NCBI RefSeq assembly: GCF_032191465.1
Contig: NZ_JAQOUE010000001.1
Span: 1,178,001-1,242,000, forward strand
Length of the DNA: 64,000 nucleotides
Direction of reading: 5' to 3'
DNA from: Candidatus Nitronereus thalassa
GTDB lineage: Bacteria > Nitrospirota > Nitrospiria > Nitrospirales > UBA8639
Below, in pieces: positions 17,577-26,273 of this stretch; the stretch's first letter is position 1, and every line of letters starts with the position of its first letter. The translations under genes and the position numbers were made by a program. The notes under the pieces were generated by a model. It ran no database searches. It worked only from the letters and a program-made list of their open reading frames with translations, and had not been told where the DNA came from.

Positions 17577-19096
17577 CCTCAATCATGCGATGGCTCGGCA
17601 TCCTCGGAGTCGTACTCGCCTTGGGAGGATGGGTGCTTTCAGAAATCGATCCATCACGACCAGGGACAGTGGCCAGCTTGGAGGGCCTTGGGTTGCTATG
17701 TCTCGCAATGTACTTTGTAGGCAATTGGCAACGACTCAAGACCTTTTCGACACAACGATCCACCAAACTCGGGTTTAATAGCCTCCTGGCGATCTTCTTG
17801 ATGATCGGGATTTTGATCATCGTCAATTTCCTAGTTATCCGCCACGGAGGACGATGGGATTTATCTGAAACGCAACGCTTTTCTCTCGCACCCCAAACTT
17901 TTCAGGTCCTGGGTCAACTCAACCAGGATGTCCATGTTCGGGTCTTTGCCCATGAACGCAGTCCAGGGTTCGGCGCCTATCGAGATTTGCTGGACGCCTA
18001 TACCCACATTACTCCGCATCTCCTGGTGACCTTCATTGACCCCGAGAAAGAACCGCAGATTGCTCAAGAATTCAACATTACAAAAATCGACACCGCGGTA
18101 TTTTCAAGTGACGTCCAAACCATTCAAGTGAGCAAACCCACGGAAGCAAATCTCACGAGTGCCCTCATTCGAGTTACCAAACAGGAAAAGAAACGGATTG
18201 CCTTTCTAGAAGGACATGGCGAACGACGAGTCAAAAATTCCGAAAGTGGCGGACTTTCGTTTTTGCGGGAACGACTGGAATCACAAGGTTACGAGGTTGA
18301 CCGAGGATTGCTCACCGAAGATGCGGTCATTCTTCACAACACCACGGTGTTAATCATTCCCGGACCGCGCGAACCGATACCACAGTCACAAACCGCCCTC
18401 CTGAAGAATTTTGTGGAAACAGGCGGTCGTGTCTTGTTCTTGATTGATCCCCAAACCACGACCGGCCTCACCTCCCTCTTCGCGCAATGGGGAATCACCT
18501 TAGGCCCTGGAATCATTGTTGATCCCGAGGACCGTGTTTCCCAGGGAAGCCCCACGGCATTACTTGTTCGACGATTTACCAATCACGGAATTACCCAGGG
18601 ATTTACCTCTCCGATTCTCATTCCCGTTTCACAAAGCCTGAGTTTCGATCAGACCACCGCCTTAAAATGGACGTTTACGTCGCTCACTCAATCTTCAGAA
18701 GAAAGTTGGGCGGAAACAAATTTCTCCCAAAACACACCCACATTCGAAGAAGGGGAAGACCGAAAGGGCCCCTTCACCATCGCGGCCGCCATGGAATTTA
18801 CCCAAGGAAACAAAGCGGCTGAACCACATCCTGCGATAGTCATCATTGGCAATTCGGCCTTTGCCAGTAATGCTTATGCCAAGTTTCCCGGGAACACTGA
18901 CTTTCTGTTGAATGCCATATCTTGGCTCGCACAGGAAGAAGCACTGATCTCAATTGCAGCAAAAGAGAAGACCTTTGCGCCATTTATTCCAAACCCGACC
19001 CAGGAACACATGTTACTGGCAGTTCAAGTCTTTTCCGTTCCCCTTCTGCTCTTGTTTCTTGGCATGACCATTTGGCGACGACGGAGTCAGTTGTAA
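17567..19096 (+). CDS. GldG-like ABC auxiliary protein
   Basis: 509 residues. Two N-terminal membrane helices (~7-25 and 38-52), a third at ~66-86, a large periplasmic domain of the ABC_transp_aux family (RFSLAPQTFQVLGQLNQDVHVRVF at its start, IAFLEGHGERR in the middle), and a C-terminal helix (~482-503). Family members are thought to work with an ABC-2 permease at the membrane; the activity is not established. It overlaps the permease gene and is followed after 54 bases by the DUF4340 gene. Confidence 0.85.
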   Translation: MAITSIMRWLGILGVVLALGGWVLSEIDPSRPGTVASLEGLGLLCLAMYFVGNWQRLKTFSTQRSTKLGFNSLLAIFLMIGILIIVNFLVIRHGGRWDLSETQRFSLAPQTFQVLGQLNQDVHVRVFAHERSPGFGAYRDLLDAYTHITPHLLVTFIDPEKEPQIAQEFNITKIDTAVFSSDVQTIQVSKPTEANLTSALIRVTKQEKKRIAFLEGHGERRVKNSESGGLSFLRERLESQGYEVDRGLLTEDAVILHNTTVLIIPGPREPIPQSQTALLKNFVETGGRVLFLIDPQTTTGLTSLFAQWGITLGPGIIVDPEDRVSQGSPTALLVRRFTNHGITQGFTSPILIPVSQSLSFDQTTALKWTFTSLTQSSEESWAETNFSQNTPTFEEGEDRKGPFTIAAAMEFTQGNKAAEPHPAIVIIGNSAFASNAYAKFPGNTDFLLNAISWLAQEEALISIAAKEKTFAPFIPNPTQEHMLLAVQVFSVPLLLLFLGMTIWRRRSQL

Positions 19097-19150
19097 CCTA
19101 CGCCGAGAAACGCGAAAATCATTAAGGTACGAAAATAGAATGACTACCTC

Positions 19151-20491
19151 ATGACCAACTATCGAACAACCATTTTGCTCGCCATCATCTTCGCCGGTCT
19201 TGGAGTCTACCTCTATACCATCGAAGTCCCGACGATTGAACAAGAAACCATTGAGCAACTGGAAGTTCAACGTCTCCTGCCTTTTGATTATCGGGATGTC
19301 ACAGAATTCCACCTCACCACCCGTACCGAATCCATTCGTCTGACAAGAGACGATCGCCGCCGATGGAGCATTGTGGAACCGGTACAAGCCAAAGGCGATT
19401 CACGAGAAGTTGAAAACATCCTTCGCGCCTTGGAAATCGGGAAAATTTCACGCGTGCTTCAAGAACAAGAACAGGACCTTAGTCAATATGGTCTCGACTC
19501 CCCGAATGCCACGATTCAACTGACCGCCGGGGATCAATCCGAAACCCTTCACCTTGGCGGGGTCGCACCCTTAACCTCTACATTGTATGGCCAACGACAA
19601 TCGGATAAGCAGATTCTTTTGACTACCTTATCCGTCTCAGACTTTCGGCGAAAAACTCTTTTTACCTTTAGATATAAAGACGTGATGTTTTTTGATCGAA
19701 ACCAAGTCGAGCGCATTCAGCTTCAAACTGGCTCTCAAGAAATTGCCCTCCATCGAATCGCCTCAATTCATGGTCTCACGGGCAATTGGCGATTTTCCAC
19801 CCCCTTCGAAGGGCCTGCGGATAAAACCTCTGTAGGGCTCCTGCTTATGACCCTGGAAGACTTATCAGCCGTTGACTTTATCGATGCACAAACGGAGAAG
19901 GAGGCCTTGCTCAAGCAATTTCCCGAACCGATGTTGACAGCCACGCTTCATACTGGCCAACGAAGCCACCTCGTGGCGTTTTTTCAACCTTCGAACAACG
20001 CTAAAAACGCGTACGCCGTCACTTCGGCCGATCAACCCATTTACCAGATCTCGCCCGCAGTGCTCCAAGGCCTTCCCAAGAGGGCCTTCGATCTTCAAGA
20101 CAAACGATTGTTTGGAATGGAAATGGCAGAGATCGGACTACTGACGGTCACGACTCCTTCAAAGACCTATACGGTTGTGCAGCAGCATGGGGAATGGTTT
20201 TTGGATGGGGCACCAGACCAACCCATTAATCAACAAGAAATAAAATTATTTGTGAGCCGGGTCGTCGACTTACCTGCTGAATTTTCGGTGAGTTTTGAGG
20301 AGGAAGGGTTGCAGGACTATGAATTGTCTACCCCCGCTATAACCATTGTGGGAATTGATACCAAAGGCCGCCAACGAGGTAATTTAGCCTTGGGTAAAAG
20401 TGAAGGCGGCTTAGTTTATGCGATGGGGTCGGGATTACCTGGGGTGTATCAAGCGAGATCGATTATTCTCACCCAATTCCCGTCTTTATAA
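19151..20491 (+). CDS. DUF4340-domain envelope protein
   Basis: 446 residues. One N-terminal membrane anchor (~5-22), then repeated beta-rich DUF4340 modules with the family pattern LTRDDRRRWSIVEPVQAKGDSREVE split over two blocks and a second WFLDGAPDQPINQQEI block. Genes of this family commonly follow GldG-like genes, and the four-gene string here (ATPase, permease, GldG-like, DUF4340) repeats that arrangement. The protein is probably a periplasmic part of the same complex; its role is unknown. Confidence 0.8.
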   Translation: MTNYRTTILLAIIFAGLGVYLYTIEVPTIEQETIEQLEVQRLLPFDYRDVTEFHLTTRTESIRLTRDDRRRWSIVEPVQAKGDSREVENILRALEIGKISRVLQEQEQDLSQYGLDSPNATIQLTAGDQSETLHLGGVAPLTSTLYGQRQSDKQILLTTLSVSDFRRKTLFTFRYKDVMFFDRNQVERIQLQTGSQEIALHRIASIHGLTGNWRFSTPFEGPADKTSVGLLLMTLEDLSAVDFIDAQTEKEALLKQFPEPMLTATLHTGQRSHLVAFFQPSNNAKNAYAVTSADQPIYQISPAVLQGLPKRAFDLQDKRLFGMEMAEIGLLTVTTPSKTYTVVQQHGEWFLDGAPDQPINQQEIKLFVSRVVDLPAEFSVSFEEEGLQDYELSTPAITIVGIDTKGRQRGNLALGKSEGGLVYAMGSGLPGVYQARSIILTQFPSL

Positions 20492-20601
20492 CTTTAGCGG
20501 TCCGACGGAAGTAACAGGTGAGCCCCGCTTCTCTGGAATTCGACTAGGTTTCGGGTGAACTTTTTCCTCGATATCACCTCCACCCTGCTCGCGAAAAACA
20601 A

Positions 20602-20778
20602 CTATTTCTTCTTTTCTTCTTGCTCCATTTTCTGAAAAAACCGATCCGAGTCCCCTCTCATTTCTTGAGTCGTTCGAGAGGTAGACGGTTCTTCCGGAGT
20701 TGACGAACACCCCACTCCGAATAACCAAACAATACTCAACATCACAAGAACACAGATTGGATTTTGTTGACTTGGCAT
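20602..20778 (-). CDS. Very small lipoprotein, unknown function
   Basis: 58 residues. A signal peptide of about 23 residues ends in FGVGC-SS; the cysteine is C24, though the -3 position is Gly and not the usual Leu. The mature part is ~35 residues, highly charged, ending in a Lys/Glu run. A strong AAGGAGG lies just ahead of the ATG (spacing only 3). It converges on the DUF4340 gene and is divergent from the Crp/Fnr gene. No homologue is recognised. It fills what would otherwise be a 507-base empty stretch. Confidence 0.6.
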   Translation of the reverse strand: MPSQQNPICVLVMLSIVWLFGVGCSSTPEEPSTSRTTQEMRGDSDRFFQKMEQEEKKK

Positions 20779-20998
20779 GGTCCTCCTTCTCCCTCATCAT
20801 TCATTCGCTTTTTTTCAACCGCTGTCCATTCGTGAAAGCCCATAGCGACCATTTCAAGGCATTCCCCATTCACCCAGCATAACTTGTCCAAATTATACTC
20901 AGATTCAACATAATCGGCGAGTATTTAGTTTGACGGCTTCTTGGTCATTTGATAGCGTTTTTTGACACTGGCCTCCAAACCAATACTGATCCGCATAT

Positions 20999-21751
20999 AT
21001 GTCACTTCCTACACTTCTCCGCTCCCTTCCCTTATTTGCGCCACTCTCGGAATCGGATTACGAACTTCTCTTAAAAGACATTCAAGAAATTCCCTATCGC
21101 AAAGGGGAATATATTTTTCGCGAAGGCGACCCAACAGAATGGTTTCATATTGTCAAAGAAGGCACGGTCAAATGCGTAAAATCTTCCACGGATGGCCGAG
21201 ACATGACCTTGAAGGTCCTCACCCCTGGGGACCTCTTCTGTTGCGAAGCCTCGGTCTTTGAAGGCTCAGCCCACCCGGGTTGCGCCAAGGTGTTAGATGG
21301 GGCCACCGTCCTCAAAATCCCCAAAGCCCGTTATTTAGAAATTCTTCGCCGCAACCCCGAGATGGCGATTGAGGTCATCCAATATCTCGGAGAACGATTA
21401 CGGGAAGCCCAGGACAATGCCAAATCCCTGGTGTTTCACCGAGCCGAACGACGATTGGCCTCGATCCTTCTTTCCTTGGCCAACAAGGCTGGGAAACCCA
21501 ATCCCGAAGGCATTCGACTTCAAGCCAGGCTGACTCGTCTGGACTTGGCTGATATGGCTGGGTTGACAGTGGAAACTACCACACGAATCATGGGCCGCCT
21601 CAAAACAGACAAAATTGTCATCGGTAAAGCCAAAAACATCATTATTTCCGACATCAAATCTCTCCAAGCCTTGGCAAACCCCCCACAGAATCCTTCACAA
21701 AAGGAGGAATTTACTTCCCCCCTGTACAAGATTAACCCCTCAAAAACATGA
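20999..21751 (+). CDS. Crp/Fnr-family transcriptional regulator
   Basis: 250 residues. N-terminal cyclic-nucleotide-binding-like beta barrel (~10-115: KGEYIFREGDPTEWFHIVKEG), a dimer helix (~120-145), and a C-terminal winged helix with LTRLDLADMAGLTVETTTR as the recognition region (~178-200). It lacks the N-terminal cysteine cluster of oxygen-sensing FNR, and the cAMP-contact arginine is not obvious, so the signal is unknown. It lies 100 bases upstream of nirK on the same strand and may regulate it; I found no clear palindromic FNR or CRP site between them. Confidence 0.9.
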   Translation: MSLPTLLRSLPLFAPLSESDYELLLKDIQEIPYRKGEYIFREGDPTEWFHIVKEGTVKCVKSSTDGRDMTLKVLTPGDLFCCEASVFEGSAHPGCAKVLDGATVLKIPKARYLEILRRNPEMAIEVIQYLGERLREAQDNAKSLVFHRAERRLASILLSLANKAGKPNPEGIRLQARLTRLDLADMAGLTVETTTRIMGRLKTDKIVIGKAKNIIISDIKSLQALANPPQNPSQKEEFTSPLYKINPSKT

Positions 21752-21851
21752 CATAAATCATATTTTTAATTTTATTTTTCCTCTACACTTTCCAGCACTT
21801 AACTTTTTCACTTAACGTTTCTGCCCCCAATTCCCAATTAAGGAGCCAAAT

Positions 21852-22859
21852 ATGTTTTTTCTTTGGAAGATCCGTTCGTGTTTTGCAATTGCCTCTCTGC
21901 TCTGCCTTCTGCCATTCGGTGCCCTGGCAGAACAACCCACGATTCAGGCCACATTAACCTTTGCCCCGAAGGTACCACCTCCAATTTCCAGATCGACTCA
22001 AGCGCGTGTCGTCGTAGACTTTGAAGCCAATGAATTCACTGGAGAACTCACTCACGGCGAGCAATATACCTATTGGGGGTTTAATCAATCAGTCCCGGGG
22101 CCAATGATTCGGGTTCGTCAAAATGACACCGTGGAATTTCACCTCAAAAATCACAAGGACAACCGATTTCCACATAACATTGATTTGCATGCAGTGAACG
22201 GGCCTGGTGGGGGAGCTGCCGTCAATCTTGTCATACCAGGGAAGAAATCAATCTTTTCGTTTAAAGTTCTCAATCCAGGATTGTATATCTACCACTGTGC
22301 ATCCCCCGTTCCTAATATTCCAGCACATATTGCCAATGGCATGTACGGAATGATTTTAGTGGAACCCGAGCAAGGGCTCCCCAAAGTGGATCGTGAATTC
22401 TACGTACTGCAAAGTGAGTTTTTCACCCAACCCTCGACTCAACCCGACCTGCTGGAACTGTCGATGGAAAAAGGATTAGCAGAACATCCCGACTATGTGG
22501 TGTTTAATGGAAAGGACGGTGCCCTAACCGGCGATGGAGCCTTAAAAGCCGTGGCTGGGGAAACGGTGCGTATGTTTTTCGGCAATATCGGCCCGAACAG
22601 CATCTCCTCGTTCCACATCATCGGTGAGATTTTTGATACCGTGTATATTGAAGGATCGCTGAAAGGGGCAGTCAATCATAATGTCCAGACGACGGTCGTA
22701 CCCTCGGCTGGATCGACGATTGTCGAATTTATAGTGGATGTGCCTGGTGATTATTTACTCGTAGACCACAGCATTTTCCGCGTAGCGAAAGGTGCAGTAG
22801 GCTTTTTGTCGGTAACCGGCAAGGAAAAACCTGACATTTTCAAAAGTATTCAAAAGTAG
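21852..22859 (+). CDS. nirK: Copper-containing nitrite reductase
   Basis: 335 residues with a signal peptide cut near ALA-EQ (~26). Two cupredoxin domains. All copper ligands are visible: type 1 H108, C149, H159, M164; type 2 H113, H148, H306; plus the catalytic pair D111 and H255. It reduces nitrite to nitric oxide in the periplasm. A good AAGGAG precedes the ATG. It follows a Crp/Fnr regulator and precedes a convergent cupin gene. NirK is typical of Nitrospira and ammonia oxidisers, where its physiological role is debated; no other denitrification genes are present here. Confidence 0.95.
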   Translation: MFFLWKIRSCFAIASLLCLLPFGALAEQPTIQATLTFAPKVPPPISRSTQARVVVDFEANEFTGELTHGEQYTYWGFNQSVPGPMIRVRQNDTVEFHLKNHKDNRFPHNIDLHAVNGPGGGAAVNLVIPGKKSIFSFKVLNPGLYIYHCASPVPNIPAHIANGMYGMILVEPEQGLPKVDREFYVLQSEFFTQPSTQPDLLELSMEKGLAEHPDYVVFNGKDGALTGDGALKAVAGETVRMFFGNIGPNSISSFHIIGEIFDTVYIEGSLKGAVNHNVQTTVVPSAGSTIVEFIVDVPGDYLLVDHSIFRVAKGAVGFLSVTGKEKPDIFKSIQK

Positions 22860-22883
22860 TAACCCTAACGAGAAAACGTGAAG

Positions 22884-22940
22884 CGTAATGCGTGATATTT
22901 TCAAGGTCATAACAGCTTGATCCACGCGTTACGCATTACG
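22884..22940. repeat. Inverted repeat between nirK and the cupin gene
   Basis: CGTAATGCG (22884-22892) pairs with CGCATTACG (22932-22940); an inner copy of the same word on the right arm allows an alternative pairing with one wobble. It sits between convergent genes, so it may act as a bidirectional terminator, but there is no T-tract. It may also be a dispersed intergenic repeat. Confidence 0.5.
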
Positions 22941-22951
22941 ATTGACGGCCA

Positions 22952-23272
22952 TTACGCGGGATTGGGTGCCATAAACACCAGTACCCGCAAACGGGCTCCA
23001 GATGTGTTGACAACCCCATGTTCCTCGCCGGCCGGAGCCATAACTCCTTGACCAGGTCCTAGCACCTGCTCTTGGTCTCCAACCCGAAATGACCCCTGCC
23101 CATCCAGCACCAAATACACCTTATCTTGATCAGCATGCGCATGGGCTTTTTGCTCCTGTCCTGGCTCAAAACAATACACATCACAAAAAAAGCGAGAGGT
23201 TTGGAACAGATTATGTTTTTTCATTTTCTCGCTGGAATACGCTTGATAGTCCGCCAGACTAATTACCTTCAT
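22952..23272 (-). CDS. Cupin-domain protein
   Basis: 106 residues, a single beta-barrel. Cupin motif 1 is seen as CFEPGQEQKAHAHADQDKVYLVLDG (split here for length: histidines in KAHAHAD and glutamate/glutamine positions after it), and motif 2 as PAGEEHGVVNTSG. The His pair fits a bound metal. The function cannot be assigned beyond small cupin. It is convergent with nirK and no operon partner is apparent. Confidence 0.8.
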   Translation of the reverse strand: MKVISLADYQAYSSEKMKKHNLFQTSRFFCDVYCFEPGQEQKAHAHADQDKVYLVLDGQGSFRVGDQEQVLGPGQGVMAPAGEEHGVVNTSGARLRVLVFMAPNPA

Positions 23273-23519
23273 CCGATCACCTCCCGAACCTATACAAAAT
23301 TTTCGTTGATAGCCAATAGCGTATTATTCTAACAAAGCCGCGCCGCCCACCCAACCATCTTTTGGCCATTCTCAAAGATCAGATAACATTATTGCTAGTT
23401 TCTGTCAGGGCTTTTTACCCGAAGCAGATGGCCGGCTAGAATTTGCCTCAGATTTCTCCGCATGTTAGCGTGAAAAGAAAATAGCACTGGTCATTTATTG
23501 TTTATGTAAGAGGAATTTC

Positions 23520-24152
23520 ATGAATCTTCTGAAGATTTTTCGAAATCAAGTGATATGGACGGCAGGGCTCCTGCTGCTCCTTGCCAGCCCACTTCAAGCC
23601 GAGGACAAACTTCCAGGCGATTACCGGCTTATGGATGAACCGGAAATTCACACCAAGGGCAAAGTCGTCCTCTTAGAATTTGCTGATTTTTATTGCCCCC
23701 ACTGCCACATGTTTGAAAGTGAAGTTGTCACACAACTTAAAAAAGAATTTGGAGATCGGTTAGAAGTGCGAATGGTTGGGTTCCCTGTCATGCGTGGAAA
23801 GCTCCCCACGGCCTTCGAAATGTACGAGCAAGCTAAATCCATGGGCAGGGGTTCTGAAATGAAATCCGTCCTATTTCGCACCATTCATAAGGACAAAATT
23901 CATATTTTTGATCGAAGCCTGCGAGCCCTCTTAATCCGTGAAGTCGGACTCAATGTAAAAGACTTTGAGACGGGAATGTCTAGCGGGGAACCTTATAAGG
24001 AATTAGAACAAGGGAAAAAATGGGGAGAACGCATCGGGGTTACTCACACTCCGACCATCGTGTTGAACGGTAATATTCGTGTGGATAAAATAGATATTGA
24101 AAACCTAAGAACCCTGATCATAGGAATTCTCAAGCAAGATCAAGCCGGCTAG
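23520..24152 (+). CDS. Exported DsbA-family thiol-disulfide oxidoreductase
   Basis: 210 residues. Signal peptide ending near LQA-ED (~27), thioredoxin fold with an inserted helical domain, active site C59-P-H-C62 (same CPHC dipeptide as E. coli DsbA) and a late cis-proline loop in THTPTIVLNG. It should oxidise or isomerise disulfides of envelope proteins. It is monocistronic as far as can be seen. The 247-base region upstream shows no other feature. Confidence 0.88.
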   Translation: MNLLKIFRNQVIWTAGLLLLLASPLQAEDKLPGDYRLMDEPEIHTKGKVVLLEFADFYCPHCHMFESEVVTQLKKEFGDRLEVRMVGFPVMRGKLPTAFEMYEQAKSMGRGSEMKSVLFRTIHKDKIHIFDRSLRALLIREVGLNVKDFETGMSSGEPYKELEQGKKWGERIGVTHTPTIVLNGNIRVDKIDIENLRTLIIGILKQDQAG

Positions 24153-24439
24153 ATACAGGCAATGTAAGAACAGATTTATCATTCATCCAACAGATGTCTC
24201 CGTAAGTTTTTCTTGCCATCCCAATGCCGTTCATTTTCATTGACCTGGTTTTTTCGGCTTGCAGCACCAAACTTGATGGGTTCTTTCCCACGCACCTAAC
24301 CTTGGCTCATCACCCTCGACAACCCCCTCAGTATGCCTGCTATAATCAGCCTCTTGTGTCCCTTTGGATGAAGGATTACGAATGACATTAGATTCCATAA
24401 TCCACCATACATTCTTTTTTCGCCACCGGAGGAAACCGC

Positions 24440-24643
24440 ATGGGAAAGAAAAAATCCCCCAAAGTATCATTTCCTGAAATGGAAGCTATGCTGGAAGGCA
24501 TGCAGGAACTTCTTACAGATGAAAATGGGAACCCGCTTCCACCAGATCACCCACAGGTTTTAAAACTCAAAAAATTGGCCGAACAGATTGGGCAAGGCCT
24601 GGAAGATGGTGAAGATTTTGCTCCCATTCACGGAAATGCCTGA
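24440..24643 (+). CDS. Small conserved-looking protein, unknown function
   Basis: 67 residues, soluble. Lys-rich start, then a helical charged body (MEAMLEGMQELLTDENG) and a short acidic end. A clear GGAGG precedes the ATG, which supports it as real. The 287 bases upstream hold nothing I can identify. No family recognised. Confidence 0.55.
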   Translation: MGKKKSPKVSFPEMEAMLEGMQELLTDENGNPLPPDHPQVLKLKKLAEQIGQGLEDGEDFAPIHGNA

Positions 24644-24794
24644 TTCCTGACCTTAGGCTAGACTTCTTTTACGATTTTGCCTAGAGTGCTTATTTGCACC
24701 TGGACACATGCAAGGATTCAAAACTGACATGCACCATGCTTGACTATACTTCTCAAACAACCGATATTCACTAAACAATCAACCATAAAAATGC

Positions 24795-24886
24795 GGAGAG
24801 GTGGCCGAGTGGCCGAAGGCAGCGGTTTGCTAAACCGCCGTAGGGTTAACCCCCTACCGCGGGTTCAAATCCCGCCCTCTCCGCCA
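24795..24886 (+). tRNA. tRNA-Ser (anticodon GCT)
   Basis: The acceptor stem GGAGAGG pairs with CCTCTCC, and the 3' CCA is encoded (24884-24886). The anticodon stem GCGGT/ACCGC closes loop TTGCTAA with anticodon GCT at 24829-24831, reading AGC/AGT serine codons. The long variable arm (TAGGGTTAACCCCCTA region) marks it as class II. T-arm GCGGGTTCAAATCCCGC is standard. No integrase or attachment-site duplicate is seen next to it. Confidence 0.97.
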
Positions 24887-25068
24887 TTTTTTTATCGATT
24901 TGACCACCTTTTAATGCATAAACCTCCTCTTTATGGCCACAAGGAACAGTTATTCAACTTTGTGTATCTCCTCTTCTTGGTTCAGGCTGCAATCTCTATT
25001 CAAATTTGTTGTCTACCCCTGCCTAAGACTCTTAATTCAATGTTTTTTACTTCAAAACCGAATGCGCC

Positions 25069-26130
25069 ATGCGTGAGCAACGGTGGGAATCACACAATTC
25101 ACTGAGTTTTGATGAGGTTCTGGCAACCCTCACCCGTCTAGAACAACACGGACTCCGCCCTGTGGATCCAGAAAAAGAGGGGATCTGCTATGTAGAGGAA
25201 TGGCAGGTGAACTCACCAGATCGCATTCAAGAACTAGATCCCTGGCCAATCGAAGATGTCACCATGATCCATATGGTGGATAATTGGCAGGGCGATTTTT
25301 TCCTGTTTGCCGGAGGCTACCACACGATTTTTCAACAATACCAATCCGTGAGTACCTATTGTTCAATCAGTCATCCCTGGCATCTCCCCGGACACCTTGT
25401 AACGATCTTGCCCCAGGCAATGTTTTGGGTTGGATTTCGTCATACCCACTCCTTCATTCGTATTCGTCTCCATACTAGTGAAGTGATCGCTCCCGGAGAT
25501 ACTTGGATTCAACACCAGCCAGCCATTTGGATTGACGAACGTCAGCAGGCCTTTCAATCGGCTATTGACCTTTTGGAGCTTCCCATTGAAATTGAATCCA
25601 AGAACAATAGGATCACTCTCCGATCAACCCAGGAAGAAGTCCCATTTTTTTGTTCCTGGGCAGATGCCTTTGGACCTTGTCAATTTGAATTTAATTCCTC
25701 TGACCCCTTCGCATTCCTTGTCCCGGCAAGTAGCTTAGCCAGTACCCATCAACTCCCTACGGCCAAGATTCGGACATATCTTACCGGGTTCACGCAAAAG
25801 GCCCTCCACGACTTCCAGGAGCTAGCCCCCGCAAGCCGTTTTGCCTATCGATGTTCTGGACATATTTGCCTCACTGAGCTTCCTGACATTCTTGAGATAG
25901 TTGGAGAAAGTGGACGCCTCTATACAACGATTTGCGAGTTTCATACACAAAGCATTCTTCCGGGCCACAAAGATGCGGCCGCAGTCGTGGGCATTATGAC
26001 CACGGGCAATCAATATCAACTTGAAGTGCGCTTCAACCTTATGCCCCTACCCAAACCCGACATGGACGCCTGGCTTGAAGAGGTACTAGGAACTCCCATG
26101 ACCTACGCCCCACTACCTGTGTTTCCGTAA
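25069..26130 (+). CDS. Hypothetical protein, no recognised family
   Basis: 353 residues, soluble, no signal peptide or membrane helix. Rich in aromatic residues, with a pattern of alternating short strands (for example MFWVGFRHTHSFIRIRLHTSE at ~125-145, given here only in part) and a Trp-rich first third (WPIEDVTMIHMVDNWQGDFF). It could contain two similar beta-rich halves. It stands alone between a tRNA gene and a convergent SGNH hydrolase gene. No function is proposed. Confidence 0.65.
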   Translation: MREQRWESHNSLSFDEVLATLTRLEQHGLRPVDPEKEGICYVEEWQVNSPDRIQELDPWPIEDVTMIHMVDNWQGDFFLFAGGYHTIFQQYQSVSTYCSISHPWHLPGHLVTILPQAMFWVGFRHTHSFIRIRLHTSEVIAPGDTWIQHQPAIWIDERQQAFQSAIDLLELPIEIESKNNRITLRSTQEEVPFFCSWADAFGPCQFEFNSSDPFAFLVPASSLASTHQLPTAKIRTYLTGFTQKALHDFQELAPASRFAYRCSGHICLTELPDILEIVGESGRLYTTICEFHTQSILPGHKDAAAVVGIMTTGNQYQLEVRFNLMPLPKPDMDAWLEEVLGTPMTYAPLPVFP

Positions 26131-26273
26131 ACCAAATCGTGCGCAAGACCTAGGCTCGAGAGATTATATACGGAAGTGGCAACGAGGTTTGGGTATAGAC
26201 AAGAAACAAAACCATCTACCATAGGGAAAAGTTTTGAATCAATGAATACTCGTCCTCGAATCTTTTGGCAGGG

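Noticed and set aside
20486-20800. 104-residue minus-strand frame in the DUF4340/Crp gap
   Set aside because: Another frame of the same stretch has a signal peptide, lipobox and ribosome-binding site (20602-20778), which explains the region better.
24237-24470. 77-residue minus-strand frame upstream of the 67-residue gene
   Set aside because: No signal, motif or ribosome-binding site; it overlaps the better-supported plus-strand start at 24440.
24795-24886. tRNA-Ser as a genomic-island attachment site
   Set aside because: No integrase nearby and no second copy of the tRNA 3' end seen within the window.
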